A stretch of 64,000 bases of DNA from Aquanectria penicillioides (taxonomy: Eukaryota; Ascomycota; Sordariomycetes; Hypocreales; Nectriaceae). Under the pieces are notes generated by a model that was not told where the DNA came from, did no database searches, and saw only the letters and a program-made list of their open reading frames with translations. The position numbers were made by a program, and so were the translations under genes. Within the stretch, counting starts at the first letter, position 1; the number at the start of each line of letters is the position of its first letter. This document shows, one piece after another, positions 20,901 to 33,442 of the stretch. The DNA lies in the NCBI GenBank assembly GCA_003415625.1, contig PYIU01000005.1, forward strand, positions 563,001 through 627,000. Direction: 5' to 3'.

Positions 20901-22668
20901 ACAGGATGGAAAAACTACATGTTTACGAGGTAAAAAGAGTAATTGGCGTTCAAGAACCTCCACTTGGGGGGAGGGATTGTTTTTTTTTCCCTACTCAACA
21001 GCCGAGACTGCGAGAGAAGCGAGCAAGCCAGCCCAACAGACGACTATTGGGGAGGATTGTCTAGACTCTCTCTCTCTCTTTCTTCCTCCCTCCCGTCTAT
21101 TTTGCGCCGAGCCCAAAGGGATTCATTGGCATAGCATTGGCACGGAACTGCAGCGCCGACTTGGCGCCGTAGCCAGACGACTTTTTACATCTTCGTGAAT
21201 GTGCTGCGTTCCAAGGCCTTGGCGCCGCTCGTTGGCGTCCATGTTGAGCCTCCAGCGGAGCACGGTATCATCTCGTGCGACCTGCTGCTGGGTGGCTCTG
21301 CGTGGTTCCGGACGGCCATCTTGGCACCTTGGCTTATCCACCCCCCTTCGGCTCGCCCAGCGTGCTGCCTCCAGACCCATGATTGCTGACTTCTCTGCCA
21401 TTTCGTTGGAAATTTGCTCGCCCAATTGTCCCCTTTTTGTGGATTTTGTGCGTGGTGTTTTTATCCGCCCCGGCCACTCCCCCAGCATCGCATCGCGCTC
21501 TCGACACACACCCCCCGAGCATACGTATGCCCAGCCCGGTGCTAAGCCCGAAACCACCTGGAGTTGGGGCACAGTGCATCCCGCGCGGATCCATCTGGCT
21601 TGCTGCGTGGGTACTGTGCCTCATGTATGTACCTACCTACCTACATAGTACGCACTCGCTGCTGTGGTACCAACCGCCTGGACGAAGCAAAAGCATCTTG
21701 TCATTTTTCTTGCCGTGACCCGCACGCATCGCATCGTCTTACCGTGCATGTGCCATGCGCCATGTGTGGACGGGACCATCTGGCCTCGTTTGGCCGCGCC
21801 AGGCTTTGCTTCTCGGCTTGCCTTGGCTTGGCCTGGCTTGGCCTGGCCAGCTCTGGCCTGCTCGTTCCTCACCGTTTGGCGTCGTCACAGCCCAAATGTA
21901 CCCCGGCACCTAGACTATTAGCGCCCTTTCCCTGTACGCGCCCCTGCCACCTAATACGATGCGCCGATGCACCGATGTACCTAACGTGTGCTGTAATGGG
22001 TAATGTGTGTGGTGCTTGCTCCAGTGCTCCAGTGCTTCAGTGCTCCAGCCAATCTTGTGCTACGCTGCTCCTACCCATGCGACCTCCGACTCTCCGACCC
22101 TCCTGCTGCCCACGGATCCACCCCACCCTCACCCCCGTTCCTTCCTATTTCCCTCCATCCCGCTTTTTGTCCGTCACAGTCTCAAATACACGTTCCCACA
22201 GTCCTACCCTTGCGCCTTCCGCGGACCACTCCACACATTAGTCTCACAGTGCCACTTCGCCAAGCATCCACGGCCCTCTTTGTTCGACCCCCCCCCCCAT
22301 CTTCATAATTGCTTGAAGTCCTCCCAGTCTTCTACTCCTCACCCCCCCGGCCGCCATCCCAACTCTTCCCCATTAACTTTACTCGATCTCGTCCCTTTAA
22401 AGTTCTGCAGCCCTCTACTGTCGGGCCCGCTCTCCGAGGTTTCTTTTTATTTCCTTGCTGTGCTCCTCTTTTTTCCTTATACATACATCATCCCGCCCCC
22501 CAAGCCCCAAGCGACAGCCCCCTCACTGCTGGGTCCTTGATGACTGTGTCTTCGTCGCACTTCCACTCGCTCAAATAATCCGACTCCGCCTGCTTAGCTG
22601 TGTCCTGTCATTTTCTTCGCCTTTGATACCCCTTCCATTTTGATCCACTCTTCTCGACATAGCATGCA
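17923..22668. other. Long gene-poor intergenic region (4.7 kb)
   Basis: Many short frames occur on both strands, but none shows a domain, signal peptide or repeated exon logic. The sequence is GC-rich and low-complexity. It contains a CCTA/ACCTACCT microsatellite near 21627-21650 and pyrimidine-rich tracts near 22080-22630, directly before the glycosyltransferase start. Those tracts are probably promoter and long 5' leader. A non-coding RNA cannot be excluded. Confidence 0.45.
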
Positions 22669-24027
22669 ATGATGCTCGGACAAATGCGATCAAACAAAGC
22701 CTCGGTGCTCATCGTGGGCGTCGTGGTCTTCTTAGCCGCTTTCGTTGGTCTGGCCTACAACCACCTCGAGCCATGGCAACGACCGGCCGCTGATGCGTAA
22801 GTCCTCTCCTCCTTGATCGCTGAATCGCCTACAATCCGTGACCTCAGCACGCTGTCCGATTACTGGTGTGGTTTGATAACTGACTCGACTCGCCTTCTTT
22901 AGCACCGACACGGAGCTATCCATCACTCCCGAAAAGAGCAAACCCTCAGCGCCCCCTTCAACCACTCCGTCAGCCGAACCCGCCGCTTCCCCTTCCCCTG
23001 CTACCAGCTCCGAGGATGCCGATGCCGCATTGAGGAAGTTCTATCTGGAGAGCATGATGAAGCCCTCTATCAAGCCTGACGATGAGACATACACCCTGTA
23101 CGGCGCTTTCGAGCACAAACTTCCCGGCGAGCGCCACTTCAAGGAGAACCTTGGCGAGAAGCTCTGCATTATCGATCTGGACAGCCGCCCCTTCGACGAG
23201 CCCGGTCAGATTTTCTCCAAGGATGGCATGAGCTGGTCTCAGGCTTCCACCGTTCATGGATTGTCGGCTGGTATCCTCAACCATTGGGTCTATGGTTTGT
23301 TCTAGAAATCTGCCACTGCGTTTCCAGGTGTACTAATCCCCAACCAGCCAAAATCCATGGATACAAGTACTACTACGTCGATATCGAATCCTTCGAGGAC
23401 CGCCGTGACTCATGGAAGAAGCCCCCGATCATGTCCAAGCTTCTCGAGAAGCACGATACCTGCATCTACCTCGACTCCGACGCCATCTTCCACCGTCTCG
23501 ATCTCCCCTTTGAGTGGCTCATGAACTACTGGGAGATCAACTCGAGCAACAACTCCCTTGCCCTCGCCGCCGATCCTAACGCAAAGGAGAACCAGGACAA
23601 GTTTGGCAAGGTCTACCTTAACACCGGTTTCATTGTTGCGCAGAACAACGAGAAGACATTTGAGATTTTCGACCAGTGGCAGGCCTGCCCCGACGAGGGT
23701 GGTCGACACCCCGAGTGTACCGAATTCCGCCTGAACCGTCCCGGAAAGCCCACTGACCAGGGTGGCTTCGGCACCTACATCCGATATGACTACCCCAAGG
23801 ACATCAAGGAGCTGTCTTGCACTGAGGCCAACGGTTTCCTCGAGAGCGGCTCGGGATGTGAGGGTAAATTCATCAAGCATCTTTGGACCGGCAAGGAGGA
23901 CCACATCAAGGTCTCCATCGGTGAGCAGCTTCCTGGTGACCTCTTGAAGGTTTTCCACAAGCAGTTCCTCAAGGAGAAGAAGGACTTCTACATCACCGAG
24001 AAGGATCTTCTGGGAGAAACATCATAG
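22669..24027 (+). CDS. Type II Golgi glycosyltransferase, GT34 (Gma12/Mnn10)-like, 399 aa, 3 exons
   Basis: A short cytosolic tail and a signal anchor (about 12-30, SVLIVGVVVFLAAFVGLAY) are followed by a Pro/Ser stem (about 50-80) and a luminal catalytic domain. The metal-binding DxD is in CIYLDSDAIF (D216-D218). Downstream KVYLNTGFIVAQNN and GGFGTYIRY fit nucleotide-sugar transferases. Exons are 22669-22796, 22903-23294 and 23348-24027, with introns of 106 and 53 nt. Phases agree and the total is 1200 nt. An ATG pair opens the frame; either may be used. GT34 enzymes add galactose or mannose to N- or O-glycans. The family assignment is from overall layout and the DxD environment, so donor and acceptor are unknown. 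Confidence 0.8.
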
Positions 24028-25276
24028 ATGCTTGATGAAGAAAAAATCGGATGTGGAGAGGATGGTTTTGGCCTTAATATTGTACTATACCACGAGGACA
24101 GAGTGCCTCGTCCTCTTTTCTGGGTTTTAAAGGTGTTCATGGGAGTGATCTGGTTGCTTAGGGAAACTACACACGAGCGGGAAAACTCGGTTTTTTTTTT
24201 TTTCACAACATACGTTCAACTTTTTTTTTTGTCTTCGAACTGGGCCACATGAAATCTATGTGACGTCTTGATATCTACGTCATGAAGGAATAGGGAGATA
24301 TATCATGGATTGTGAATACTTAGAGTTGTCTGCACATAATAGAATCTTGCCCAAACTGAGTGTCGATGCATTATCTGACGCGAGAGGTGCTGGTGTACCT
24401 TCAATCTTGACGTGTGGACTAGCCTTGTTTCAATTACACGCTAAGAGGCTCAGCCTCTTGAAGCACCAACCATTGTGCGGCAACACGGCCAACATGATAG
24501 TCCAGACGATCGATCAACGGCAGATTTGAGGCGGAGCGGATTTCCGGGGAAATTGGGGCCTGTTCCTTGATGCGATGCGGCTCGCGTCATGAGGCGCACG
24601 TCATGCTGAATATGATGCCAACGGACAGCAGGTCAGCACAACCCAGCACATAGCAGCACAGTAACGAGTCACTGTGCTGATATTACCAGCTGCTCGATGC
24701 TCGGGACAGCTGGGGCTAAGCCACGCTTGGGCAAAAGTGTGTTGATTTTACAGCTTCCAGATGACGCGGCGGAAGGGAACTAGCCGGCTCTTCGGCAAGC
24801 TGACGTAGCGGTCCTGAACGGCGCGCGGGACCGTTGGGGTCGCCTGGTCGCCTAGCTCAGAACGGAGAATTAAAACTTCCCAACACCCTGGCGACTTTGC
24901 CTATTCGAGGGCGCCATCATGAGACCTTGCTTGCACGTTGCAGACGCCCGGTGGTGATAAGATATCGGCTGCCGTGCCGAACCCGATGAATGGGTCAATT
25001 GAATTGACTTTTGGGGGGGCGGAGGGGGCCGAGGCTTGCTTGTCGCCGTGTCGGAACGGAGCGTCGGACGTAGGTATTCGCTGGTGAATTTATTTTGGCG
25101 TTGGCGTTTGGCCAGCAAACGCCAGCTTGGCCTTACGGGCTTGGCAAAGATAATAAAAGCTCCCTCCCTCGTGAAGCTGCATTTTGGGCGCTTTGGTGGT
25201 GGCTGGTGTGTAGCCAGCTTTGCTCCAGCTCGCGTCCCAATCTCGAGCTACTCTCTCAGCCCTTTTCCTCCGCCTG

Positions 25277-25297
25277 CCCCCCCCCCCCCCCCCCCCC
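25277..25297 (+). repeat. Poly-C run (21 C)
   Basis: An uninterrupted run of 21 C, the same length as the poly-G run at 14453-14473. Confidence 0.9.
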
Positions 25298-27722
25298 TCG
25301 CAGCCCGATAGCAAAATACGTAGTGCAATAGTCGTCTGGATACAGGGCAAATCGCCAAGAAAACATCGATTTCTTGATCTGCCGATAGTGGCTGGCAAAA
25401 GAACCTGGCCTCCCCCCTCCGTTTGGGCCCGTCTAATGTGCCATGTACACGGGCCCCATGCTGCAATAGGAAGGAGAAGCGCGATACACGTACAGATAGC
25501 ACTGCTCAGGAACACGGGCCTATCGATTTACTCTTTTGGGCAATGGAAACCCCTTGAATCCATGACAGAAAAGAAATGCACATGGCATGTTTGGGCTGAG
25601 CTAGCACACGACCAATGTCCCAGTAGTCAATATCGCTGATACGGGCGAGCGAACGACGCCCACCACACGCCCACTGACGCCCACTGACGCCCATATGCCC
25701 ACTCACAACCACACACAGCGACAGGCAATCAATGTCCCAGAATGTCGGTGCAGTTCTGGGCTGTGCTTCGGCACGAATTCCGAGACATGCCAGCGTTGTG
25801 TATTCGGGTCCGGCTTGGTTCTCGTGTGTTGGCAGCCAGGGTCAACTTTTTTTTGGGGGACTTCGCTTGCCACATTCCAGCCGTCCCTCTCCTCTGGTAA
25901 CATCTGATAAGTGAAGCCACCATCACATCCTGGAGTCTGCCTCGGCCATGAGGGCTGTTTAGGCCTAGTGTGCTATACACGAATCCTGAAACGCTTTTTC
26001 TCCTTTCAATTCAGGACACTGTGCAACTTTCCGAACAAACAAGTTTTAGGTTTCAGTTTTCTTCCTTTTCTTTTAACCCCCCAGGAGCTCAGCACCGAAG
26101 CAAAACCTGTTTCACATTGCCGTGCCCCCCCCCCCCCATGCACGGAGCCGGCCCTATGCAAGACTCGAGGCTCGAGCTTCTGAAGAGCGAATAAGCTTAT
26201 TGTCAAGAAGAGAGGGGTTGCAAAGCTGAAGCAAAGAGAAGCAAAGAGCCCCTAGCCATCACATTTCTTTGTCTCGCAGGATAGGGTCGACTGCCTAGTG
26301 GCGGTTGTCTTCCCCTTGAGAAACGAGGACGCGCGCGCATGTTGCAGGATCAAGTTGCGACTTGGCGTCTTGAATCAAGAGCACATGCAACCCGAAACTC
26401 GGTCCATCCTAGAAATGCACACACGCGATTCGGCCGGATATCGATAGCTGACGTGATAGGGGTTCAAACTAACTTATGGTTTTCCGCTACACAATGCAGT
26501 TCGAGAAAGCCCTGAACGAAGGTCGCGGGTGGAGCATTGCGCACACCAATGCCCCGGCGCTCTCCAACTGCGTGGGGAACAGGGATGCATCACCATGCAC
26601 TGACGTGGTTATTCATAGAGTGGTCTTCATCCGCGGAAAGAAAACGGGGCAGGCGTGCGTGAGGCTTCGAAGAAGGCGGGACGTCGGACTCGAGATGCCT
26701 GTCTTTTGTTGACGATCTCCTTGCAGATCAAACATCGTGCTGCTGTGCCCGGTCGGCGGGAGAGCAGCAAACAAGACGAAAAAAAAACGCGTACCTCGCT
26801 GAAACCCGCGGGACTAATAAGAGACGGGCACGGGAATGCCGTCAAATCTCACCGCCAAGCAGCGCAACATGGCTGGGTGGTGGGTGCTGCTGCCGCCACC
26901 ACGCAAGACAAAGCAACGCAGTGCTTCCTTAGGGATAAAGCACGGCAGGGTTGGATAAATCAAGCACAGCTGATGGCTGGGTAACCGGCAAAAGTTGTTT
27001 TTTAGTCAAAGCCAAGCCAAGGCCAAGTCGGCCCTGCCAATAAATGCTAGGACATGACCATTTTCTAGCTCAGTTGTGGTTCATATGGCTCGGCTTGGAC
27101 TTGAACTTGTTGTCTGGACACCTAGCTCGGCGTTGCTTGGCATTATGTCGTTGTGCGACCCCTTTCTCGCTGACGTTGTCCAGGACGCGTGTAATTATTA
27201 GATCAGGTCTGGCTGAGAGCTTCGAGAAGGATTCCGTTAGCTTCCCTGGAGTTGGCCAAGCATCACTTTTTACTTCATTTCCTCAATATATATTTATGCG
27301 CAGTCATCCCCGGGAATATGGCATCATTTGTTTCTTTTTTTTCTCCAATGGCTTCCCCATATCCGTAAACCCCGTCGGCGATTTTGGCTCCAAAATGATG
27401 CAATGTCAACCGTGGCGTCGCACTAATAAATCACCGACATGCTCTAACACAGGCCCCGCGATCCCATGCGGCAGCACTGTTAAGGCCCGTTGAGCTGGAA
27501 CAGTCGGCAGAGTTATGTCAAAGACAATAGATGGAACCGACGCTAGCATGTATCGACAGAACGGAGTGTTGAGAAGCAAACGTAATGTGGAGCCATCGCC
27601 ATCTTCCGCCCCCGCGAAAGTGATGGGATAAAATATACCATTTGCCGAAATAGGAAATTCAAGGGTCATCGCTGACGGTCGCAAACGCCTCGTTGCTTTG
27701 ATGTGAGATTGGAAATCCGTTA

Positions 27723-27741
27723 TTTTTTTTTTTTTTTTTTT
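27723..27741 (+). repeat. Poly-T run (19 T)
   Basis: A homopolymer in the intergenic region about 580 bp before the MFS coding start. Confidence 0.85.
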
Positions 27742-28320
27742 CAAATTTCAATTTGGGGTTACATGGAACCAGCACATTAGGATACTACCTCGGCATCTTA
27801 GGAAGTGATGCAATACTCAACATCGTCATACGGATACCCGCCAGCCAAACCTGCGCGTGTGGCGCCAATGGCCAGCTCGGACTGGTGACATAAGGGGACA
27901 CGCCTCGCAAAATTTATCCCGGTTTTCGGTTTCGCTCCGTCGTCCTCGCCTTTTGCTAGCATTCTCGGCCGATAGTGCTGCGCGAGGGGTGGATCAGTAA
28001 TCACTAATGCGAGCCAGAGGCGGGGGATTATATACACATCCCGAGGAAACCAACCCAGCGGTTATTTCATCATTGCGCACAAGCCTGTTTGCTCAGCAGA
28101 ATTGGGTTTAGGTCTTTTAGATTTGATCTTTCGATTGATAGATAAATATGTCGAGATCCCAGATGTTGTGGCCAGGGAGGGGTGTATTCTATCCATCCAA
28201 AAGCAAGAGAAGCCTGCCTGTAGTGTGATAAGTTATAAACCTATTCCCAGCGACCAAGGTGATTTTCACACAACGAGTCCCCCCCCAACCGACAACGGGA
28301 AAAATCCCAACTTCCCAGAC

Positions 28321-30027
28321 ATGGCGGAAATAAAGAGCGACAATTCAATCGATTCGCTGCAAGATGGTGTTCTCGAACCTACTCTGCGAGGCGACGACTC
28401 CGGAAACGAGAAGGATATGGAGCTGGCGCCACCCAGCCGGGGCAACGAGAATGCAGACACAACACAGGAATTGGACTGGGAGAATGAGCCCGAGAACCCC
28501 CAAAACTGGTCGAATGGTCAAAAGTTTTTGCAAGTATTGATGCTCTCTTCGACGGCGTTGTTATCGTAAGTTGCCCAGCCTGTGGTCCCTTTGTCCCCTC
28601 TCCTCCTACTAACAACTAACGCATCCAGATCCATCGGCACATCCATCATGAGCCCTGCCCGTTCGGAGCTCATGGAAGAGTTCAACGTTAGCAGTACCAT
28701 TGCGCTACTCCCGCTTACCATGTACGTTCTGGCATTGGGATTCGGCCCCGTCATTGGCGGCCCCTTGTCCGAGACCATTGGCCGATATCCCGTCTACGCC
28801 GGCAGCGTTCCCCTCGGCGCTTTATTCACTCTCGGCTCCGGCTTTGTCCATAATATTGGCGCCCTCTCCTTCCTTCGGTTCATGAGCGGTCTTTGCTGGG
28901 GTCCTGTCTTGGCCGTCGCCTCGGGTTCTCTCGTGGAGACATTCAAGCCGAAAAGTCGAGGCCCCGTCTCGGCCGTCTTCATCCTAATGCCCTTTCTCGG
29001 ACCTGGTCTTGGGTAAGCATCCTTCCTGTCCATATCAAAAAAAATCATTTTCGTCTTATGCTAACTTCACCTAGTCCCGTCATCGGATCCTTCGTCGTCA
29101 ACAGAAAGGGCTGGCGCTGGACCCAGTGGACACTCCTCTTCTTCTCCATCTGGGCCATGGTCGTCACCCTCTTTACACGGGAAACATTCCACCCGGTCAT
29201 CAAGCGACGTCTGGCCAAGAAGCGAGGCCTGAAGCTCGAACCCCTTCCCCCCATTGCTGAGCGACTCAAGACCTTTGCCGTCATCGCTCTCCTCCGACCC
29301 ATTCGCATGTTGTTTGTCGAGCCCATCGTCGGATCCTTCTGCCTCTACGTCTCGGCCGAGTTTGGAACCCTGTTCAGCTTCTTTGCTGCTGTGCCTTATA
29401 CTTTTGGATCTGTCTATCGCTTCCAGATGGAGCATTCCGGCTTGGTGTTTCTGTCCATTGTGATCGGCTGCATCCTCGGCCTCGTCACGGTCATCCTCTG
29501 TGATGTGCTGCTCTACCGCAAGCAAGCCAGCCGATACCCACGCAACCGAATCCCTCCTGAGCACCGACTATATCCTGCCATGATTGGCAGCATCGGACCC
29601 CCAGTTGGTCTATTTTGGTTTGGCTGGACCGCTAGGACCAACATTTCGTGGGCCAGCCCAGCAGCCGCCATGATCCTCTTTGCCTGGGGCAACCTCTGCA
29701 TCTTCGTCAGTGCAATCCAGTACATGGCCGACACCTATCACGGCAACGTAGTCGCCAGCGCAGCGAGCGCAAACAGCCTCGCTCGATATGGATTCGCCGG
29801 AGTATTTCCTCTATTTACCCTCCAGAGTAAGTCACACAACCTTGATGGCAAATTTCGATTGTTCCCATGCTAACTTTGATGCAGTGTACCGCAAACTAGG
29901 CATCGATTGGGCTAGTAGCTTGCTCGGGTTTGTTGCCCTAGCTCTCTTGCCTGTCCCGTGGGTGTTGTTCAAGTTTGGCCACGCAATCAGGGCCAGAAGT
30001 CAGTACGAGACGGTCAAGTATGAATAG
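28321..30027 (+). CDS. MFS drug/polyamine exporter (DHA1-type), 507 aa, 4 exons
   Basis: Plasma-membrane proton antiporter, probably for drugs, polyamines or secondary metabolites. The start at 28321 (MAEIKSDNSID) gives the usual hydrophilic tail, followed by DWENEPENPQNWSNGQKFLQV, the conserved entry to the first helix of this subfamily. Motif A is seen as GPLSETIGRYPVY. Exons are 28321-28565, 28629-29012, 29075-29826 and 29885-30027. Introns are 63, 62 and 58 nt, each with a GTAAG donor and an AG acceptor. Phases agree and the total is 1524 nt. About twelve membrane segments can be counted. No biosynthetic cluster flanks it, so the substrate is open. Confidence 0.92.
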
Positions 30028-30413
30028 GCCGTTTTTCTAAAGGGGGGGTTGATGACGGGTGTAATCTTTGTGCAGGTTTGCTTAACAGTGCATTCAAATA
30101 GAGACTTGGGATAGATGCAGCTCCGGCGATGCCTCACCTGAGATCGAAAAAGGCTCCGAGCGCAATTTCATATTAGCGATATAGATCTTCCATACCATTG
30201 AAAATATTATTTTCTTCATTGTTCTCATTACATTATTCCGTGCATAATATTGGTCCGGATGGCTATTGTGTCACCTATTCATCTTCCCGACGTTTATTGC
30301 TCTTTACTCTCTTTACTAGTCCCTCGCCATGCATGTCAGTGTTGCGAGGTATCGAAGTCTCTCGTTTCGTCGCCAGCAGCCGCCGCAATCTTTAGTCAAT
30401 AGATCCTCTGCAT
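30028..30413. other. Short intergenic between convergent genes
   Basis: 386 bp of AT-rich 3' flanks from the MFS gene and the pyrophosphatase gene. I see nothing else. Confidence 0.6.
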
Positions 30414-31786
30414 TTAAGAGAGGGTAATGAGGCTGAAGTCGCTGTCGAGGTAATACCAGTGGTCGTACTCGGTGGGGCGAGCGGCGGCGGGAAGGACGTT
30501 AGACTTCTTGGGGATGTCAAAGAGCTTAGTAGTCTTCTTGCTCTCGACGTAGCTCTTCTTGTACTTCTTGTTGGAGGTCTGGTTGTAGTTGATGGTGTTG
30601 GAGTCGACCTTGCCCTGGACGAGGTCCTCCCAGTAGCCGTGGCTCTTCTTGATGGTCTTGGTCATGAAGGCGGCGTTCTGGTAGTCGTTGCCAGTGATGG
30701 TGTTCTTGCCATCTCCCTTGACAACCTTGTAGTACTGTGAATTAAGTTAGAATCTATGGCAATGGAAGATGTGAAGGGGTGGTGATTGGGACATACGATG
30801 AACCAGTCATAGAACTCCTTGGCCAGGCCGGGTCGGTACTTCTCGATGTCGCTGACGTCTGAAGTAGGTCAGCATTAGATCAGCTTCTAAGACCATGAAT
30901 ATTTACCATTAACAAGCTTAGAAAGAGGGTCAGTGATGTCGATAGAGATGACCTTCCAGTCGGTGGTGTTGTCCTAAGCGGCAACTTGTCAGCATCAAAT
31001 CAATAGGTAACACGGTGGGTAAATCTCACATCAATCATGGCAAGACCACCCAAGACCTTGACCTGCTTAAGCTGACCAGTGTAGGAAGGACTTTTAAATA
31101 ATGTTAGCATTAAGAAGCTCGGGTATCTATTGGTGGTAGTATGTTGCCTACTTCTCACTGATGTCAAAAATATCAATGGGGTCGTTGTCGCCAACCACGT
31201 TGGTGAGCTCATGATTGAAGTTGGGGCTCTCCCAGGTCTGGGGGATGGATCCGTAGTGGAAGGGGTAGGTCTTGTGAGGCCAGACGCTGTAAACAAATCG
31301 GGGCAGGTCCTTTTTGTCATCATGGAAGATGGGGTCTTCCGAAGTGTTAGTCTAGGAAGTTGGACGCGATCATTGTTGAGGTTGAGGAGGAGAGTGCAAA
31401 CATACTCATGGGCTCGGTGCGCTTAGTCTCGAGCTTGGCGTCAGTCCAGCGGGGAATCTCGACGACCAAGTTGACAACCTGCTCCTCCTTCTCGCTGGGG
31501 TAGCAGGGAATGTCATGCCAGGTGGAGATGATGTCTCCATCCATCTCCATCCACATTCGCCAGTCCTACAGGGGGCTCAGTTAGCAGCAGTGAAACAAAG
31601 ACAGATTGCAGCGAGAAGATAGATGTGCATCTATCAACTTACCAACGTGTTGCGAGCACCAACCTCCCTCACGGTGAGGGCATCGTAGTCAAAACCATCG
31701 TCCTTCTTGCCACGGGCGGAGATGGAGGCGCCAAGAGCCACAGCGGGCAGAAGGGAGAGGTGCAAGAGGGCAGATCCGACAACCAT
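30414..31786 (-). CDS. Secreted inorganic pyrophosphatase (family I), 332 aa, 7 exons
   Basis: Hydrolyses pyrophosphate to phosphate. Unlike the cytosolic enzyme it starts with a signal peptide (MVVGSALLHLSLLPAVALGA), so it should act outside or in the secretory pathway. Exons are 31786-31643, 31565-31406, 31335-31152, 31090-31030, 30973-30907, 30858-30797 and 30734-30414. Six short introns all have GT-AG ends and matching phases, for a total of 999 nt. Family signatures are NPIFHDDKKDLPRFVYSVWP, FHYGSIPQTWE and GDNDPIDIFD with metal-binding D151, D153 and D156. A further Asp of VLGGLAMID is at about 183. The C-terminal third is Lys/Tyr/Asn-rich and longer than in the yeast enzyme. Together with the Pho89-like transporter about 8 kb away, it may supply external phosphate. 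Confidence 0.9.
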
Positions 31787-31833
31787 TGTGACTAGACAAG
31801 GGGGGGCTTTTTTTGGACTGAATTGAATGCCTG

Positions 31834-31881
31834 CTGGAGCAAGACCTAGAGCAAGACCTGGAGCAAGACCTGGAGCAAGAT
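31834..31881 (+). repeat. 12-bp tandem array, 4 copies
   Basis: Unit CTGGAGCAAGAC, with a few substitutions, 48-95 bp upstream of the pyrophosphatase ATG. Confidence 0.8.
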
Positions 31882-31964
31882 CGGGGCAAAAGGCTGCTGT
31901 GAGACGCGGGCGCAGCGGGTGCTTTTAACCTACGGGCGGGTTATTATTATGCTTGTTCTCAAGG

Positions 31965-31992
31965 TTGGACGCCACCCGTTGGACGCCACCCG
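31965..31992 (+). repeat. 14-bp direct repeat, 2 copies
   Basis: TTGGACGCCACCCG twice, back to back, about 180 bp upstream of the pyrophosphatase start. Confidence 0.8.
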
Positions 31993-32279
31993 TCGTCCGC
32001 CATGAAGACTCGCAGATAGCAGCAATACGCTGGCTTGAGTGCCTGACCATGCCGAACCGGGAATGCAAGAACGCAGCCCACCCGGGCTCGGTGACGGAAA
32101 CGGAGGCTCGAGATGAGCGGGGTGGTGGCCCCATGCACTTCGGCGCTCCGGGCTGCAGGCCGTCGACACCCCGGCCCTTGGCGGCCTTGTTGGGAACGAC
32201 ATCTCCATCTCCAACGGACACACACGACACCACCACGTGCGCCCGGAACGGCCGTCTTATTGCTCATGCAGGTGCTGAG

Positions 32280-32335
32280 AGCTCCAGGGAATCATCAGCG
32301 AGCTCCAGGGAACGTCAGCGAGCTTCAGGGAAGAG
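32280..32335 (+). repeat. About 20-bp tandem repeat, 3 copies
   Basis: Units start AGCTCCAGGGAA and end GTCAGCG. Copy 1 carries one extra base and copy 3 is partial. Confidence 0.75.
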
Positions 32336-33098
32336 GACACATGGGGAATTACTCGTCTGCATGACCGATGATCAGATTAGAGAAGTCCATCGACGGTCAA
32401 CGACGCGCCTGCAGCTCTTCGACATGGGCGACGGGACCCAAGGATCAACACCAGGTCAGTTCGGTCGCCGAGCTGGACAAGTTAGCAATTGGGATGCCAG
32501 TCAACGATGTAGTTCGGGCATTGCCGTGCAGTTTTGGTTGTTGGGTGGAGGGCTGAACTGCGTCCTCGGTGTTCGGTATGAGCCTTTTGCATCTGCACGC
32601 AAGGGAATTTGTGTGCTGGACGACACGAGGCAATTGGTTTCCGTTTCTCTAAAGGGCATGCGAATGCCTCCCCTCTAGAAACCTGCCCAGGTACCCACGG
32701 GGGTTACTCGGACATGTTTTTATCTTCGTTTAGCTAATGAGTCCTTGTTTCTTTAATTTAGCACAAGACTAGCACACGTCTTAGCCATGGTCAACTGCAG
32801 CCAGGTATCATGGCGTGCTTCATGCAAGAATCGCGCCCGTCTCACAGAAAACCCCAGCCAATCGCTCTTCCGCGTATTGCGGAAATACCATCTTCTGTTC
32901 TTCCGGCGCCCATGTGCGTTCGCAGCCACCACGAGATGAAGGGTGAGCACGCAGGGATATAGTAAGCGCTTGTCTTTGCTCCCCGGATCTCCAGTGGGTC
33001 GCCGACCCCCACTCCAGCAGGACTCCAGCGAGACTACAGCAGGGTGTTAGTCGGGAAGGGAGCTGGAGGAATGGCAAGCACAGGCATTGATTATCCTG

Positions 33099-33102
33099 TT
33101 TG

Positions 33103-33129
<27 letters not shown>
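33099..33129 (+). repeat. TTG microsatellite
   Basis: About nine to ten uninterrupted TTG units. They read as poly-Asn or poly-Gln codons in frames that have no other support. Confidence 0.85.
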
Positions 33130-33133
<4 letters not shown>

Positions 33134-33426
33134 GAGAGAGCGAAATGAAGCTATGCAAGATAGAGGAGGACTATTCATGTGATGATGTCAACACGACCTG
33201 GCAAAGGAATACAAGGACATAAAAGGACACACTTGCTAGGAAGGCCCTGTTGAATGGCTACATCCAGCAATTGCAAACAAAAAGACAGGGCATACAATCC
33301 CAGGGTCCCGCCATAACTGATTACTTCCGACGGTCGGGAGTGCGGTCTGGCATAGATTATCCGTACTCAAACTCCAAAAAGGAACCTATCACTCAGCAAA
33401 CATGATTCCTGCTTGGGAACAAAGTC

Positions 33427-33431
33427 AAAAA
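33427..33431 (-). terminator. Pol III T-run after tRNA-Ser
   Basis: Five T on the minus strand, 11 nt downstream of the tRNA 3' end. Confidence 0.6.
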
Positions 33432-33442
33432 GAAAGATACCG

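Larger units (their letters stand above)
24028..28320. other. Long gene-poor intergenic region (4.3 kb)
   Basis: No supported gene. Several homopolymers occur, including C21 at 25277-25297, C13 at 26125-26137 and T19 at 27723-27741. The last 250 bp (28070-28320) are the leader of the MFS gene; the open frame continues upstream of the chosen ATG there but has no domain. Confidence 0.45.
31787..33442. other. Intergenic with tandem repeats
   Basis: Pyrophosphatase promoter on the left, carrying three small tandem repeats listed separately. The frame at 31953-32678 is long but repeat-rich and shows no domain, and overlapping frames exist on the other strand. No gene is supported before the tRNA. 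Confidence 0.5.

Noticed and set aside
31953..32678. 241-codon plus-strand frame upstream of the pyrophosphatase
   Set aside because: It spans short tandem repeats, has no recognisable domain and is overlapped by other frames.
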